Origin: Botryotinia globosa
Taxonomy: Eukaryota > Ascomycota > Leotiomycetes > Helotiales > Sclerotiniaceae
Length of the DNA: 64,000 nt
Direction of reading: 5' to 3'
NCBI GenBank assembly: GCA_014898425.1
Contig: RCSZ01000012.1
Span: 1,550,001-1,614,000 of the forward strand
Under the pieces are notes generated by a model. It saw only the letters and a list, made by a program, of their open reading frames with translations, did not search any database and had not been told where the DNA came from. Positions 12,354 to 23,118 of this stretch are shown piece after piece. The position numbers were made by a program, and so were the translations under genes. Within the stretch, counting starts at the first letter, position 1. The number at the start of each line of letters is the position of its first letter.

Positions 12354-12818
12354 TTGCTAAAGATATTCCCTACTATATATAGTATTGATAAAAATACCCA
12401 GGACAAAGAGCAACTTCGGGCATCTCTCGCACCAAACATCATTGCAGACTATACACTCGTCGTTCCTGAATGGGGTCAAAAAACCTTCACTGCAGACACT
12501 TTCGTAGAATGGCTCGGCCCTATGAAACTCGGAGTGAAAGCTCTCGATACCTAACATTTGTCAGGAGCGCCCTATTTCAAGAGTGTTACCGACTCAGAAA
12601 TTATCGTAGTATGGCAGCAACTAGCGAGTCATGCGCGGAGAGAAGTAAGCGAGGATTACACTCAGCCGCATTGTAAGATTGGGGAGACATCGGATGGGAG
12701 ATCGTATATGCAACAGACGTTTGTGAAGGTAGAGGGGCAGTGGAGGATTTCGGTTATTAAGCCGGAGGTGATATATCATACGGGTGATCTCATGGCGTTG
12801 GGAAGACCAGATGAGTAA
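12354..12818 (+). pseudogene. Scytalone dehydratase-like (NTF2/SnoaL fold) pseudogene
   Basis: The frame resembles scytalone dehydratase, a melanin-pathway enzyme of the SnoaL/NTF2-like fold. It contains QLRASLAPNIIADY, the FVEWL region, an equivalent of the TQHFIG motif, and VEGQWRISVIKPEV near the end. At 12552-12554 a TAA stands exactly where homologues have Gln (DT-stop-HLSGA), after which the same frame continues to a normal-looking end at 12818. There is no ATG for the first part; an in-frame stop lies at about 12345. The region around the family's Ser/Asn active-site pair is also not conserved. This is probably a nonsense-mutated, 5'-lost copy. A missing upstream exon cannot be excluded. 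Confidence 0.75.
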
Positions 12819-14766
12819 CGAGAAAGTAAATATTGAACTTCCTGAGTGCCAAGACATACATATTGTGCCTAAAGCCTAGATAGTACCTCTTGATTTCAAA
12901 AGTCAGAGATAGACGTAAAATAATTTGCAACCTATGATTGCTTCTTGACGCATTACGATCTCTACCGAAATTTGTGTAAAAATAGTCTAGAAGTGAACGC
13001 AAAACCTAGTCAATGACAGAGCTAATACTGATGAACTATATCCCAACAACAAACCAATCTACAAACTCACTATGTATAAGAAATCCAACCTGCATTTTCG
13101 AACATTCTTCATGCATCCATCAAATCTGAGCTTCCAAATCAAATACAAAATGCTCTAGACCACCATCTAACGTCTCACTAGCGCCTTCTGCATACCGTCC
13201 ACTTCACTTCTACACGCTTTATTACTCTCATGAACTTTCGCCTCCACCACCGCTCCTCGAATACCTTGGTTTGCTCTTCACTTTACCACCCGCTTGGGTT
13301 TACGTGGAACTCTTTGATTGTGGACAAGGCAAATATGGGTTATCTAAACTACTGGGATATTCATTACTTAGGATATTGCCAGATGAGAACGCAAACTCGC
13401 CGAGTTCACTTCTAAGACTTGCTTAGACATAGCATCTTCGGTCTTTTCGTCTATCTCCGAGTCTAGAGTTCTCGGTCTAATCCTCTTTGAGCAAACTTCT
13501 CATTCATCCCGTGATAGTTTTGGGGGGCGGGGGGGGAGGGTAATTTTGCAATACTCACAGTTTTTGTGGCTGCAGTGATGCGAGTCTGATTTCCGCTCGA
13601 AGCCAAATAGATAGTCAAGACTGACACAAGAAAGACAAAGACGAATTTGACGAGGCTAGGGGTCATCGATCCGGAGCTGGTCTTCAACGTTTAGAACGAC
13701 TCATAATTTTTGCCCTTTATTTTTACCAGATTGACGATTCCTTGGTCGATCTAATTGCTGTGAGATGTAGCCGTGATCGCCGACATACAGCTCGAATTCT
13801 GATTGCTACCGTATTTTGTTTCATGGCAAATATCTGTTGAGCTTCAAGGCAACATTCCAAAATCAAATGCTACCGTAATTAGTTCGGCGATTACGCCCAG
13901 CATTCTAATCGACATGACTCTTGAGGTACACCATCCGGCAGAACTTCAAGCCTATTCACTCTCTTAGCTGTAACTGAATTGGTGCCAATCAACCAGAAGT
14001 CTCCTATCATAATAGAGATTAAGTATCTAATTAAAATCAACGATTTGATCAAGAGAATGTCCCGCATCAAAATATACAATCCTCAAATTATGAAAGCCAA
14101 ATTTGCAACATACTGACTCAGAACAAGATGCAAGCTGCATTTCGACAAACAATAAAGAACACGCAAAGAGATAAAATACTAAAAACAGGTAAATAGGGGA
14201 AAGATGCGGGTGCTTCATGAAAAAAGGCGAGATGCTGAAGGAAGGTAGTGTATCAAAAGGAGAAGATACAACGAATTTGGACGCAAGGAGACACTGCATA
14301 TACAAAACTCATAAGATCAACAAATTGTAAGGCTTCACCAACCATATGGTGTAATTTGCTAGAAATAGGTTGGTAAAAATTTCCATGTCATAATGCAGTA
14401 GAATGTGAATTCACAAAGCTTTAAAAGCGTGCATGGCCAAAGCACAGCTTTTAGATTCAGGGGTATACCAAAGACTCGACGGAATGCAAATGCAGACATG
14501 CGACATACAACTCGATAAACTGATAATTTCAACCCCAATCAGGGTTTTCAGTAGTCCGAACCGCATTCCAAATCTGTATAGTTTTTTTAACTTTGGGGAA
14601 ACCCGGAATTTCTGGGTATTATCTAAAGTCCCAAGTGAACTCCACATTCCAAGTTTCTTCCAAAAAAAAATATGCAACATGAACATATAACTCGAACGGC
14701 GAATACTCTTCATTGAGCGACTGCACTGCAGAATTTTGTGGGCGTCTCGAGAAATTTCGGTTCTCC
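12819..14766. other. Gene-poor spacer
   Basis: I find no convincing gene in this 1.9-kb stretch. A short minus-strand frame (about 13664-13463) begins with a hydrophobic signal-like segment (VKFVFVFLVSVLTIYLASS) and could be a small secreted peptide, but it has no other support. A G-rich run lies at about 13522-13540. Confidence 0.45.
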
Positions 14767-16319
14767 TTAAATAATATTTGCGTACGCCTCAGCTTGTGGA
14801 AGATCTCTACTTCTCTCCCAAACTTTATGTGGATCGCTTTCCATTCTGCCAGTCTCGGGATTCTTGATATCCCAGGAAATGTGTCTAGCATGAGTACGTA
14901 GAAATGCCTGATCCTTATTCTGGTACTTTTCGGCTAGAACTCGATAACGACTCCTGAAGACGTCGGTGTCGATATAAGCTCCTTTAAACCATCTCTCCCC
15001 AGCTGATGTATCGAATTCTTTTCTGCCATGAAGTACCCTCCGGTTGTTGAAAATAACACATTCCCCCTCTTGTAGTCTGTATTCAAACATATTCTCAGGT
15101 GCCTCTACTCGGGATGCAAATTGCCTCAGTGCTTTAGCTATTGGTAGGGAGCCAAATGGCTCGTCAAATGTCGCTTGAAATGGCGGCGAATAATTGATGT
15201 ATTGGATGTTGTTGTCATTGGGGGATGAAGCGTTCCTAACCTTCTCAAAGTGTTTCGATATTACAGGATGTTTAAAGTGATAATGCTCCCCAGCATTGCG
15301 ATAATGGTAGCCGACCTTCTTAGTACTCAATTGAATGTAATTATCTTTATCGAGCTGTCTAGCAGCGTGGAAAGCATCAGAGAATATGGATGAGCCACCT
15401 GAGCAGGTATTCCGCAGGCAGTGAAGAAATTGAAATCCCGGGGGATTAGCCATATAGAGAAGATCCATGTGTAAACCCAGATATTGAGAAGTATATGCTA
15501 CATTTTTAGGTTGAGGAACAGACTTGACATCCCAGGTAACTCCATAGAAAGTGTCCCGAAGATTGCCAATTCGCTTTGCAATATCAACAACTGAAGTCTC
15601 TGACTCTGGCACATCTCTAAGTATGAGTAGCCCATAATCCCGAAGCATAATCAAAGCTCTAAATAAACCTTCTTCACTGTTTATGTAGTCATCAAAAGTT
15701 ACATATTGCAACTTCTGAGCAATAGTTTTCGAGTCCCATCTGATAGGTTTCACATCATTGTGACGATCGGAATGATAAGCCTTGAGTGAAGAATGGGTCT
15801 CAAAGAACTCTTTAGAGAACGCCGAAACATGATCTGGTCCATAGCCTTGAATATCGTCTTCCCAAGAAATTGTTAAATGCCCGTTTTCACCCTTTGTGGT
15901 AGCGGTAGCTTTGATATTAGGGGGAATATCAGAAGTTTGAAAGTTCTTTTGCTTTGTGGAGGGGTCAACGCATGTATGGCAGGTACAAGAATCGCGGAGG
16001 AACAATGGAGGATAAGATACACCGTTGACCTTTATGGCCTGAGTGTCACAAGATATAATCTCAGGGCTGGAAGGGGATTTCACATCCTGACTCGGGTTAA
16101 CATAAATCTTCGTCGATCGCCAGGGGTGCTCAATAATACCTGTGGAACACGTGTCTGCTTGGACGTGGGAGATGTGATTCGGAGATCTGGTTGGGCTGAA
16201 AATAGCCTTCGACTAATTTGAGAGATGCGCGGGGCAGCTAAAAAGTAACATGATCTGGCAGCTCTGGCAGCTCTGGCAGCTCGGTGACCACAGTTTAGAC
16301 CAAGTCGCAAGGCACTCAT
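14767..16319 (-). CDS. Carnitine-biosynthesis dioxygenase (gamma-butyrobetaine / trimethyllysine dioxygenase type)
   Basis: This Fe(II)/2-oxoglutarate-dependent TauD/TfdA-family hydroxylase is predicted to act in carnitine synthesis. The large frame has no ATG at its 5' end; splicing a 53-nt intron (16139-16087, GTATTA...GTCAG, with a CTAAC-like branch site) joins exon 16319-16140 to exon 16086-14767 in phase 0, giving 499 aa. The N terminus is Arg/Ala-rich and lacks acids for about 45 residues, like a mitochondrial presequence. Then come the N-terminal Zn-site region (RDSCTCHTCVDPSTKQ), the iron-binding HxD (LGLHMDLLY) and the distal His (RRVLHGRKEF). Sequence alone does not separate gamma-butyrobetaine from trimethyllysine hydroxylase; the presequence slightly favours the latter. 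It is divergent from the TPC1 gene. Confidence 0.88.
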
Positions 16320-16737
16320 GTTTGGAATTTCGTTCTTTCACAGCGCGAGTGAGAGACCGATCCGCCTGGTGAATGAGAATTGAGAAATTCTGATATGTGA
16401 ACTTATTAGTCTTCACCGAGGAATCATATATCAGTCAGCCTTTACCGAGGTGATTGTAGTATCAATGCCACGTGAGCCCCTCCACCAAGCTACATGATTG
16501 ATCAAATGGAGCTTGGAGCTTGGATGATTTTGACAAAGTTTAATTATGTAATCGTCCATCCATACCAAGGTACCTAGGTAGCTTCTGCTAACCTTCTTTT
16601 GACATAGTGTGCTTTAATTATTTGTTGCTTTTCTACTTCTATACCCCCCCTACCTAGGTCATGCAAATAGGCGTGTGGATCAATATTTATTTTCAAACCT
16701 CAAACTCTAATAATACTATCTCGAGAACGTCAGATGT
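16320..16737. promoter_or_regulatory. Bidirectional promoter region, dioxygenase/TPC1
   Basis: About 418 bp separate two divergent start codons (16319 minus, 16738 plus), both for probably mitochondrial proteins. The spacer holds a perfect palindrome TACCTAGGTA near 16571 and a second CTACCTAGG near 16653. I could not identify a TATA box with confidence. Confidence 0.5.
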
Positions 16738-17873
16738 ATGTCTGAAAGCGCCGAGCATCTGAAGGATGAGGTAAGGTTGAAGCTTTTATAATTGTTACTT
16801 GCGTCTTACAGAATCAAGAAACTGATACTTATCTAGGGCTCCAAGACCCAATCAATGATAGCTGGTGCGACAGCTGGTTTGATTGCTAGGTAAATTTACA
16901 ATTGGTCGAGATTGGAACTATTTGCGCTCATATCTTTCACTCAGATTCGTGATTGCCCCTTTGGATGTTGTTAAAATTCGCCTTCAATTGCAATCGCACT
17001 CTGCATCCGACCCTCTTTCGCATCGAGATCTGCGAGGATCTCCAATCTATAAAGGGACGATTCCGACGATCAAACGCATCTTTCGAGAGGAAGGGTTGTC
17101 AGCATTATGGAAGGGGAATGTTCCAGCAGAATTGATGTACGTTTCGTACAGTGCGATCCAATTCACGACATATAGATCTGTTACGCTGGGCATGCAAGAC
17201 GCTTTTGGGGAACATCGACTGCCAGCTGCTGCTGAAAGCTTTATTGCTGGAGCATCTGCAGGAGCTGTTGCTACGACCGCAACTTATCCTCTTGATTTAC
17301 TCCGCACACGATTCGCTGCACAGGGCGTTGAGAGGGTGTACATTTCTCTCCGATCTTCGATCCGTGATATCGCCATTAATGAAGGGCCGAGAGGCTTCTT
17401 TCAAGGACTTGGTGCTGGCGTTGGGCAAATCATACCATATATGGGTATTTTTTTCGCCACATACGAGAGTCTCCGTCTTCCGATGGGAACTCTAAATATG
17501 CCCTTTGGATCCGCGGATGCGAGTGCCGGGGTTATAGCTTCAGTCATAGCAAAGACTGGTATATTTCCTTTTGATTTGATTCGGAAGAGGTTGCAAGTAC
17601 AGGGACCAACAAGAGAAAGATACGTTCACAAGAACATCCCAGTTTACAACGGTGTTTTTCAAACAATGCGACACATATTACACAATGAAGGCTATCGAGG
17701 GCTCTATCGAGGATTGACGGTCAGGTATGTGAAAGGACAGTTCAGGATCTTCTGATGCTAATATCAATAGTCTTTTCAAGTCTGCTCCAGCAAGTGCGGT
17801 TACTATGTGGACATACGAACGAGTTCTTGGAATTTTATTGAAATGGGAGAAATCCCAGGAACTTTCAAAGTGA
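16738..17873 (+). CDS. TPC1: Mitochondrial thiamine pyrophosphate carrier
   Basis: A mitochondrial carrier family (SLC25) protein of the inner membrane, predicted to import thiamine pyrophosphate. Four exons (16738-16770, 16837-16889, 16945-17724, 17771-17873) join to 322 aa. The three carrier signature repeats are visible: [21 protein letters not shown] and [10 protein letters not shown]. The companion motifs are [28 protein letters not shown] and [11 protein letters not shown]. The sequence between repeats (MTWEYE-type end, here [12 protein letters not shown]) fits the Tpc1 group better than other carriers. The length equals the family norm. Without splicing the last exon, the frame would end early at 17755. 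Confidence 0.88.
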
Positions 17874-18263
17874 TTCAAGGGCGTTTTAGAGTACATAGAA
17901 GCAGTGGAGTCTGTAGAGGGGTGGACTATTTTATTGATTATGACAGGTACAATAGACTTTTAGACAACCCTGAATTGGCAGAAATAGACATAGAATACAT
18001 AATAAGTACCGTGGATTACCCATGATCCAAATCTTACCTACCTCGAGCCTACCATCTCCTACTCCGTAAAAGGAGTTACTTCAAGGGGGTAAAATAGCTA
18101 GAGAAATGATAAAAAGGATAAATGGACAGAAATGGATGGATGAAACGACATCAAGCCTCAGAATTCACGTGCGTATGCCAGATTTTGCGGTACCAATCTC
18201 TCTCTTTCTCGGGCGGAAGGAAACTGATTCAGTCAGTTTATCCTCGCCGTATCACAGTTCATC

Positions 18264-18490
18264 ATGGCTATCAACACCACAGCTGTTCTCCACAGAACTT
18301 CTAGAGGTATATCTTAGTTAATGGAATTAAGTTTGGTTTTATTTATTTCATCAATCTGAGTTCTTCTGTATTGTTGTTGTTGTTGTCGTTATTCAAAATC
18401 TCCAAGTGTTTTTAACTCCCTTTCCACCCAGTCAAAACTCTTACAATTGCCCTCAAACCTCCTCTTCAAAGTAACTTCATTTGCATGTGA
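18264..18490 (+). other. Candidate spliced upstream ORF (33 codons)
   Basis: An ATG at 18264 in good context opens a 14-codon stretch that meets a GTATAT donor at 18307. An acceptor CCCAG at 18431 restores the frame, and the reading continues to TGA at 18488-18490, 39 nt before the main ATG at 18530. The 33-residue peptide (start MAINTTAVLHRTSR, end SNFICM) has no recognised domain. It may be a regulatory uORF in an intron-containing 5' leader, an independent micropeptide, or chance. Confidence 0.4.
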
Positions 18491-18529
18491 TAGCCAATCT
18501 AACAACACATCAATATCAATCTTGTCAGA

Positions 18530-19750
18530 ATGTCGACAACTATTTCAGCTCCCAGAGTAGAGCAATTATTAGCGCCCCTATTGGCATCTCTACCTGCGGC
18601 TTCGGTATCTCCTCAACCTCCAACGGCGCTGCTTCCTTTGCTTTCGCCGATTTTACGTCAGAGAGTCCAGATATTATCTTCGACTTCGAACGAACCATGG
18701 CTGCCATTGCTCTGCTACGATGATTCGAATGTCTCGAAATTACAACAAGTTATAAAAAATGACAGATTAGAAGCACATCCTGTTTCTGGTGAGGTTGAGG
18801 TTGATTGGGAGAGTGAGGCGGAAATCCAATATCGGCGACTCGATGAAGAGACCTTACAAGCTCTAGTCGTACTTAAAGATCTTTCTTTAAGTGCACGACT
18901 TGTATGGTGTGTTGGTGACGAACTCGGTGGTGGTGACGAACTCGGTGGTGGTGACGAACTCGGTGGTGGTGACGAACTCGGTGGTGGTGATGGATGGAGA
19001 ATTGGAGAAGTGGGAGCATACGAATCTGAAACTCAAGAAGAATGGGGGAAGAAAGATATAGCTTCTGCGGAAACCGCCTTTACATCGGGGGCTTCAAAAA
19101 CATCTACACAGACAAATGGCAGTCTCTCAGTTGTGTCGAATGCAACAAAGGATACCGAGGCGGAGAATGACGATGATGATGATTACTGGGCTCAGTACGA
19201 CAACACGCCCGCTCGTACGCCCGCACCAAAACATTCTCCGGCGCCCCAGTCTATGCAAACCGTCTCGAGGAGTGCAGATGATGAAGATTCATACTACGCA
19301 CAATATGCGGATGTACAGCCTGCCATGGATAGCCATGATCCAGACGAGGCAGCACAAAACGGTACCGTCGAAACGTCCCTTGGTCAAGATGATCAAATTA
19401 CTTCCACGCTACAACAAAATCTACAACATCACACATCATCTCATGAGGCAAAACAATGGTCAGAGTCTAGTAGTGGGATCATCAATGGAGGGGATTATGT
19501 CGAAGTTGTACAACCACGACCAGGAAGTAGAACTAGCTCAAGTGGGAGTGAGACGGTGGCAAAGCTCGAGAAGAGAGCACACGCTCGGGAACAGAGCGAG
19601 GTTGGCATCAAACAACATATTTCGACAAGTGTGAAGAGTCTGTACAGATTGGCGAAAGTAGCAGGGATTGAGAGGGCCGAATTTGACCGATTGATCAGAA
19701 CAGAGTTGGATTGCTTGAGTTTGATGGATGAGGACGAGGATGATCAGTGA
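18530..19750 (+). CDS. Acidic fungal protein of unknown function with GDELGG repeats
   Basis: A single-exon frame of 406 aa starts at an ATG (MSTTISAPRVEQ). I do not recognise the family. The N-terminal 125 residues look folded (hydrophobic, with LLPLLSPILRQR and the PWLPLLCYD segment). A perfect 4-copy GDELGG repeat follows. The middle is acidic and disordered and holds two related aromatic motifs, DDDDDYWAQYD and DEDSYYAQYADV. The C-terminal 75 residues are basic then helical (QHISTSVKSLYRLAKVAGIERAEFDRLIRTEL). This layout suggests a scaffold or regulatory protein, but no function can be assigned. A spliced uORF candidate lies just upstream. Confidence 0.8.
   Translation: MSTTISAPRVEQLLAPLLASLPAASVSPQPPTALLPLLSPILRQRVQILSSTSNEPWLPLLCYDDSNVSKLQQVIKNDRLEAHPVSGEVEVDWESEAEIQYRRLDEETLQALVVLKDLSLSARLVWCVGDELGGGDELGGGDELGGGDELGGGDGWRIGEVGAYESETQEEWGKKDIASAETAFTSGASKTSTQTNGSLSVVSNATKDTEAENDDDDDYWAQYDNTPARTPAPKHSPAPQSMQTVSRSADDEDSYYAQYADVQPAMDSHDPDEAAQNGTVETSLGQDDQITSTLQQNLQHHTSSHEAKQWSESSSGIINGGDYVEVVQPRPGSRTSSSGSETVAKLEKRAHAREQSEVGIKQHISTSVKSLYRLAKVAGIERAEFDRLIRTELDCLSLMDEDEDDQ
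18914..18985 (+). repeat. In-frame 18-bp minisatellite, four perfect copies
   Basis: The unit GGTGACGAACTCGGTGGT is repeated four times without a mismatch, encoding GDELGG each time, and a fifth copy is truncated. Perfect identity, including third codon positions, implies recent expansion and probable length polymorphism between strains. Confidence 0.95.
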
Positions 19751-20383
19751 GAATGTGTGCTCTAATTTATGGGTGTAGTGGCATATTGACATCAGCGATG
19801 GAGTTTTGGCATCTTTACTGTGCAGCGTGAAATATCTGGGATACTTGTGGAGCATATTAAGGGAATCTGTAGCTATGAATGAGAAAATCGGCAAGGAATC
19901 GCATATTGCGCACATAAGTACCTATGTGTTGTCCCATTCTTATATTACCCACTCACTCAAATGCATCATAATATACTCCGTACAGCCCGGTACTAGGTAG
20001 TCTATGGGTGAATGATAAGGCGGCTTTGGGACTTTAAGTTTTCCGGCACCGAGAGCATCTGCCGTTATCAACTCTCAAAAGCCATTGAAGCACAGACTAA
20101 ACCCGACTTTCTCCAATGATTCGGATCCTTGGTACTTTTGTACTTTTATACTTTTAATGCACCCTTAATTTTTTAATCTCCTCACACTATTGTGACCCCT
20201 TCCCTCAAGGGAAAAGACACGAACACCTAGAATCTATAGTATATTTTGGGAAAGGTTTTAAGCAAATGTGACTGTCGAATAATTGCAAATCGGGGGATAT
20301 CAAAAGCCAATTGCGCCTTGACTAAACTCTCCAGATTTCCCCAGCTTCATCGACCTCGAAAGGACAAGCACAAAACAATTAAA
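19751..20383. other. Intergenic spacer
   Basis: This 630-bp stretch holds the 3' flank of the acidic protein gene and the promoter/leader of the ELMO gene. The frame of the ELMO gene stays open upstream to about 20246 but contains no ATG there. I see no further gene. Confidence 0.5.
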
Positions 20384-22573
20384 ATGGATCAAGCAGATAT
20401 ACCTTCGTTGCTCTCGAGGCTCAATAGCGATGAAGATGCTATGCGCAAAATGGCAGTATTCAAGCTACAATCTTCCATTAATGATCCATCATTCGCAGAT
20501 GTGTTCATTTCCTCAGGGGGCCTCACTATCCTACGTCGACTGATCATGACGACCAATGCGAATACTCTCGCATACTCCCTACAGAGTCTGAGTCGTTTAC
20601 TGGAAGTCGATATGGGTTGGGAAATATTCGAGTCACCAGGCGCCGGGGAATTGGTCGAACGTGTTGTCGAATTGATTGTTACACATCCACTGGTTAACAT
20701 TCTACGAGGGGCCATGTCGATATTGGTAGCTATTGTGAGCCACCCACAATCTTCAGGGGGGCGTATAAAAATACCTGGCGCATTTGGATTTCGAGCTCTA
20801 AAACCTGCCGTCGCGGTCTATCCTCAGTTCTTCGAAATGGTAGTCTCGCAACTCAATTCTGCGGATCATTTACTTTGTGCAAATGCACTGATGCTGCTGA
20901 ATGCATTAATGCGGGATTCGATTACAAACGATAACGGACAGGGAAAGGACAATGTTAGTAAAAGTAGTGGGACTGGAGAGGAGTGGCCGAAATTCATCAA
21001 ACGTTTACAAGATTTGGGGGTTATTAAAGCTGCATATATTTTGATGCAAAGCTCGGCATTACAAGATTTGTCGCATCCGCTATTGGAATTTCAAAGTTTG
21101 ACCAAGGTTTTACTGGGTAAATGGAAGGAGGTGAAGGTGGATTTGGAGAGACCAGAACATCGACGAGCGCTAAAGGGACTACATCTAGCCAGCGCACCCG
21201 AAAAGAAAGATCTTGGCAATGGCGCTTCAGTGAAGGCAGATACTTTGGAGAATGGCGATAAAAAGGGGAGTCGGAAACACAATCCTCAAAAGTGGAGAAG
21301 ATTGGGCTTCGAGACCGAGAGTCCTGCTTGGGAGTTCGAAGCGACTGGATTTCTTGGTATGATGGATTTGACCGATTACGTCAGGAAAAATGAAGACGGT
21401 TTTCAAAAGCTATTGTTAGAGCAATCTTCTAAGCCACTAAATGAGAGATGCCCTATTGCAAGGGCTAGTCTAATAGTCACATCTATCTTGTATGACCATT
21501 TTGAGGTCGACAGATCAGATGCAGAGGATGCGAAAACTTATTTGGTATTGGATGGAGTAAAGAATTACGATAAGATATTCCGGCCTCTACTACTCCAATG
21601 GTCAAGGCTACACTCAGCGAGTTTGCAAGCTTTCTTTAGGTTATGGAAAGCTACTGGTGCCGAGCAGGATGATTTCATAAAAGTTGCGGAACTTGTACGC
21701 ATTTTGGTTGAGCAGGTGGTCGGTCAGGCTTCAAGAACAAAAGATGTTCTAGAGGTGGAAGAAGAATTGGCAGAATTCGAATATTCGAAATTACGAAAGC
21801 TACAAATGGAGTTGTTGGAATTGACTTTCGAAGACGAATGGGGTCAACATTTACAGCAAGTGCGAGATGAGCTTAAACATGAAGCTCTTTTGTTTGTTAA
21901 GGAACAGAGAATAAGATGTCTGCTTGAAGGAGCATGGTTTCCAAGAATCATTCAACCGAAAACCGTTAGCGAAGAAGGATCATCTTCTACCAAAAGTCTA
22001 GGAAGAAGAATACCAACAACGAGTTGGCGTTATGTCAAACTTTCACACAATCGGCGTTATCTTCATTATTTCGATTTTGATCATCAATTGAGTAAAGAGC
22101 CGACACTTGATCAATTGCTCGAAAAGATTGACTTGAGTACTATCAGTTCAGTCGTTTCCAATGTCTCCGCGTCCCATGACGACGGTTCAAGTATTTCAAG
22201 CTCCTCGACCCTCAAAGATACAAATCCATCAAAAGCAAATACCACCACCAAAATTACTATCAATAGCTACGTCACAGAGACTAAAGCACAACAAGATGAT
22301 ACAGATCCGGCTGAGAAAGCCATTCTTACACTCATGCCTCCTACGCATAGTCTCGCTTCGGAATGGTTGGATGGTTTGTTGATGTTGTTGAACCAGGCGC
22401 CAATCACTAGTGAAACCAATAAACTTGTGAGCTTGGTTAGTGAGTACGGATTGAAGATTAGACTTTTGAATGTTAGGTTAGATGAAGGAAATGGGTATGG
22501 AGGTCCCCAGGTGGGACAGGGTAAGGTGCCGAGTCGGGAGGGGTTAGATGAGGATTATTTCTATGAGGTTTAA
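20384..22573 (+). CDS. ELMO/CED-12 domain protein with PH-like C terminus
   Basis: ELMO family proteins act with DOCK-type exchange factors on Rac/Cdc42-like GTPases in animals; fungal members are little studied. The ATG at 20384 (MDQADIPSLLSRLNSDED) is the first in the open frame, giving 729 aa in one exon. The N-terminal part is an armadillo-like helical array (FKLQSSINDPSFADVFISSGG, TLAYSLQSLSRLLEVD). The ELMO domain lies at about residues 340-480 (CPIARASLIVTSILYDHF, NYDKIFRPLLLQWSRLHS, FFRLWKATGAEQDDF). A coiled, acidic stretch then leads to a PH-like region (GAWFPRII, WRYVKLSHNRRYLHYFDF) and a closing helix (ASEWLDGLLMLLNQ). An Arg/Pro-poor tail replaces the animal proline-rich end. Confidence 0.85.
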   Translation: MDQADIPSLLSRLNSDEDAMRKMAVFKLQSSINDPSFADVFISSGGLTILRRLIMTTNANTLAYSLQSLSRLLEVDMGWEIFESPGAGELVERVVELIVTHPLVNILRGAMSILVAIVSHPQSSGGRIKIPGAFGFRALKPAVAVYPQFFEMVVSQLNSADHLLCANALMLLNALMRDSITNDNGQGKDNVSKSSGTGEEWPKFIKRLQDLGVIKAAYILMQSSALQDLSHPLLEFQSLTKVLLGKWKEVKVDLERPEHRRALKGLHLASAPEKKDLGNGASVKADTLENGDKKGSRKHNPQKWRRLGFETESPAWEFEATGFLGMMDLTDYVRKNEDGFQKLLLEQSSKPLNERCPIARASLIVTSILYDHFEVDRSDAEDAKTYLVLDGVKNYDKIFRPLLLQWSRLHSASLQAFFRLWKATGAEQDDFIKVAELVRILVEQVVGQASRTKDVLEVEEELAEFEYSKLRKLQMELLELTFEDEWGQHLQQVRDELKHEALLFVKEQRIRCLLEGAWFPRIIQPKTVSEEGSSSTKSLGRRIPTTSWRYVKLSHNRRYLHYFDFDHQLSKEPTLDQLLEKIDLSTISSVVSNVSASHDDGSSISSSSTLKDTNPSKANTTTKITINSYVTETKAQQDDTDPAEKAILTLMPPTHSLASEWLDGLLMLLNQAPITSETNKLVSLVSEYGLKIRLLNVRLDEGNGYGGPQVGQGKVPSREGLDEDYFYEV

Positions 22574-23118
22574 CGAGGTGTGGATTGGAGGGTAGGGAGT
22601 GTTGCCAGGGGGGCTAGGTGAATGATTATACTGTATATCAACGCGGAAAGGAGAGGACCTGACATAAGTAAGCGAGGACAGTGGAAGTAGCAGGTTTTTC
22701 TAACTTTTTCTTTTGGTATTTCTAGATACCGTGGTTTTTTTGTAATGATACCCTGGGTTGGTTTATTGGGATACCTTTTATGTATACTAGCGTCTTCTGG
22801 TTCACTATGGGATATAAATATATACATGCCTAGGTATTGGTAGATATTTAATCACGTTAATAGCCTTGCAATTGTGAATTTCCGAACTTTCGGTATTTCA
22901 GGACATGACAGAGATGGTTTCAAAATTTCGAGATTGCTACAATATGAAGCAATATACAAAAGACGAAAAAAGGTATGCTACAGACATTTTTTCCGTATCT
23001 CTACAGAGCATTGCCCTGCATCTTCACAAGCTACAACTTTGATCCTTTTATTCCTCAGCCATCACCAACACCCTTTTCAATCTCGTTTCCGCCCCTCGGA
23101 ATCCCACTCCATAAGAAC
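22574..23118. other. Convergent spacer
   Basis: The 545 bp lie between the 3' ends of the ELMO gene (plus) and the MAPEG gene (minus). The 5' part is AT-rich; a CCTAGGTA palindrome sits at about 22829. No gene is supported. Confidence 0.5.

Noticed and set aside
20246..20383. 46-codon N-terminal extension of the ELMO protein
   Set aside because: The extension opens with TTG and has no ATG; MDQADIP at 20384 is the first.
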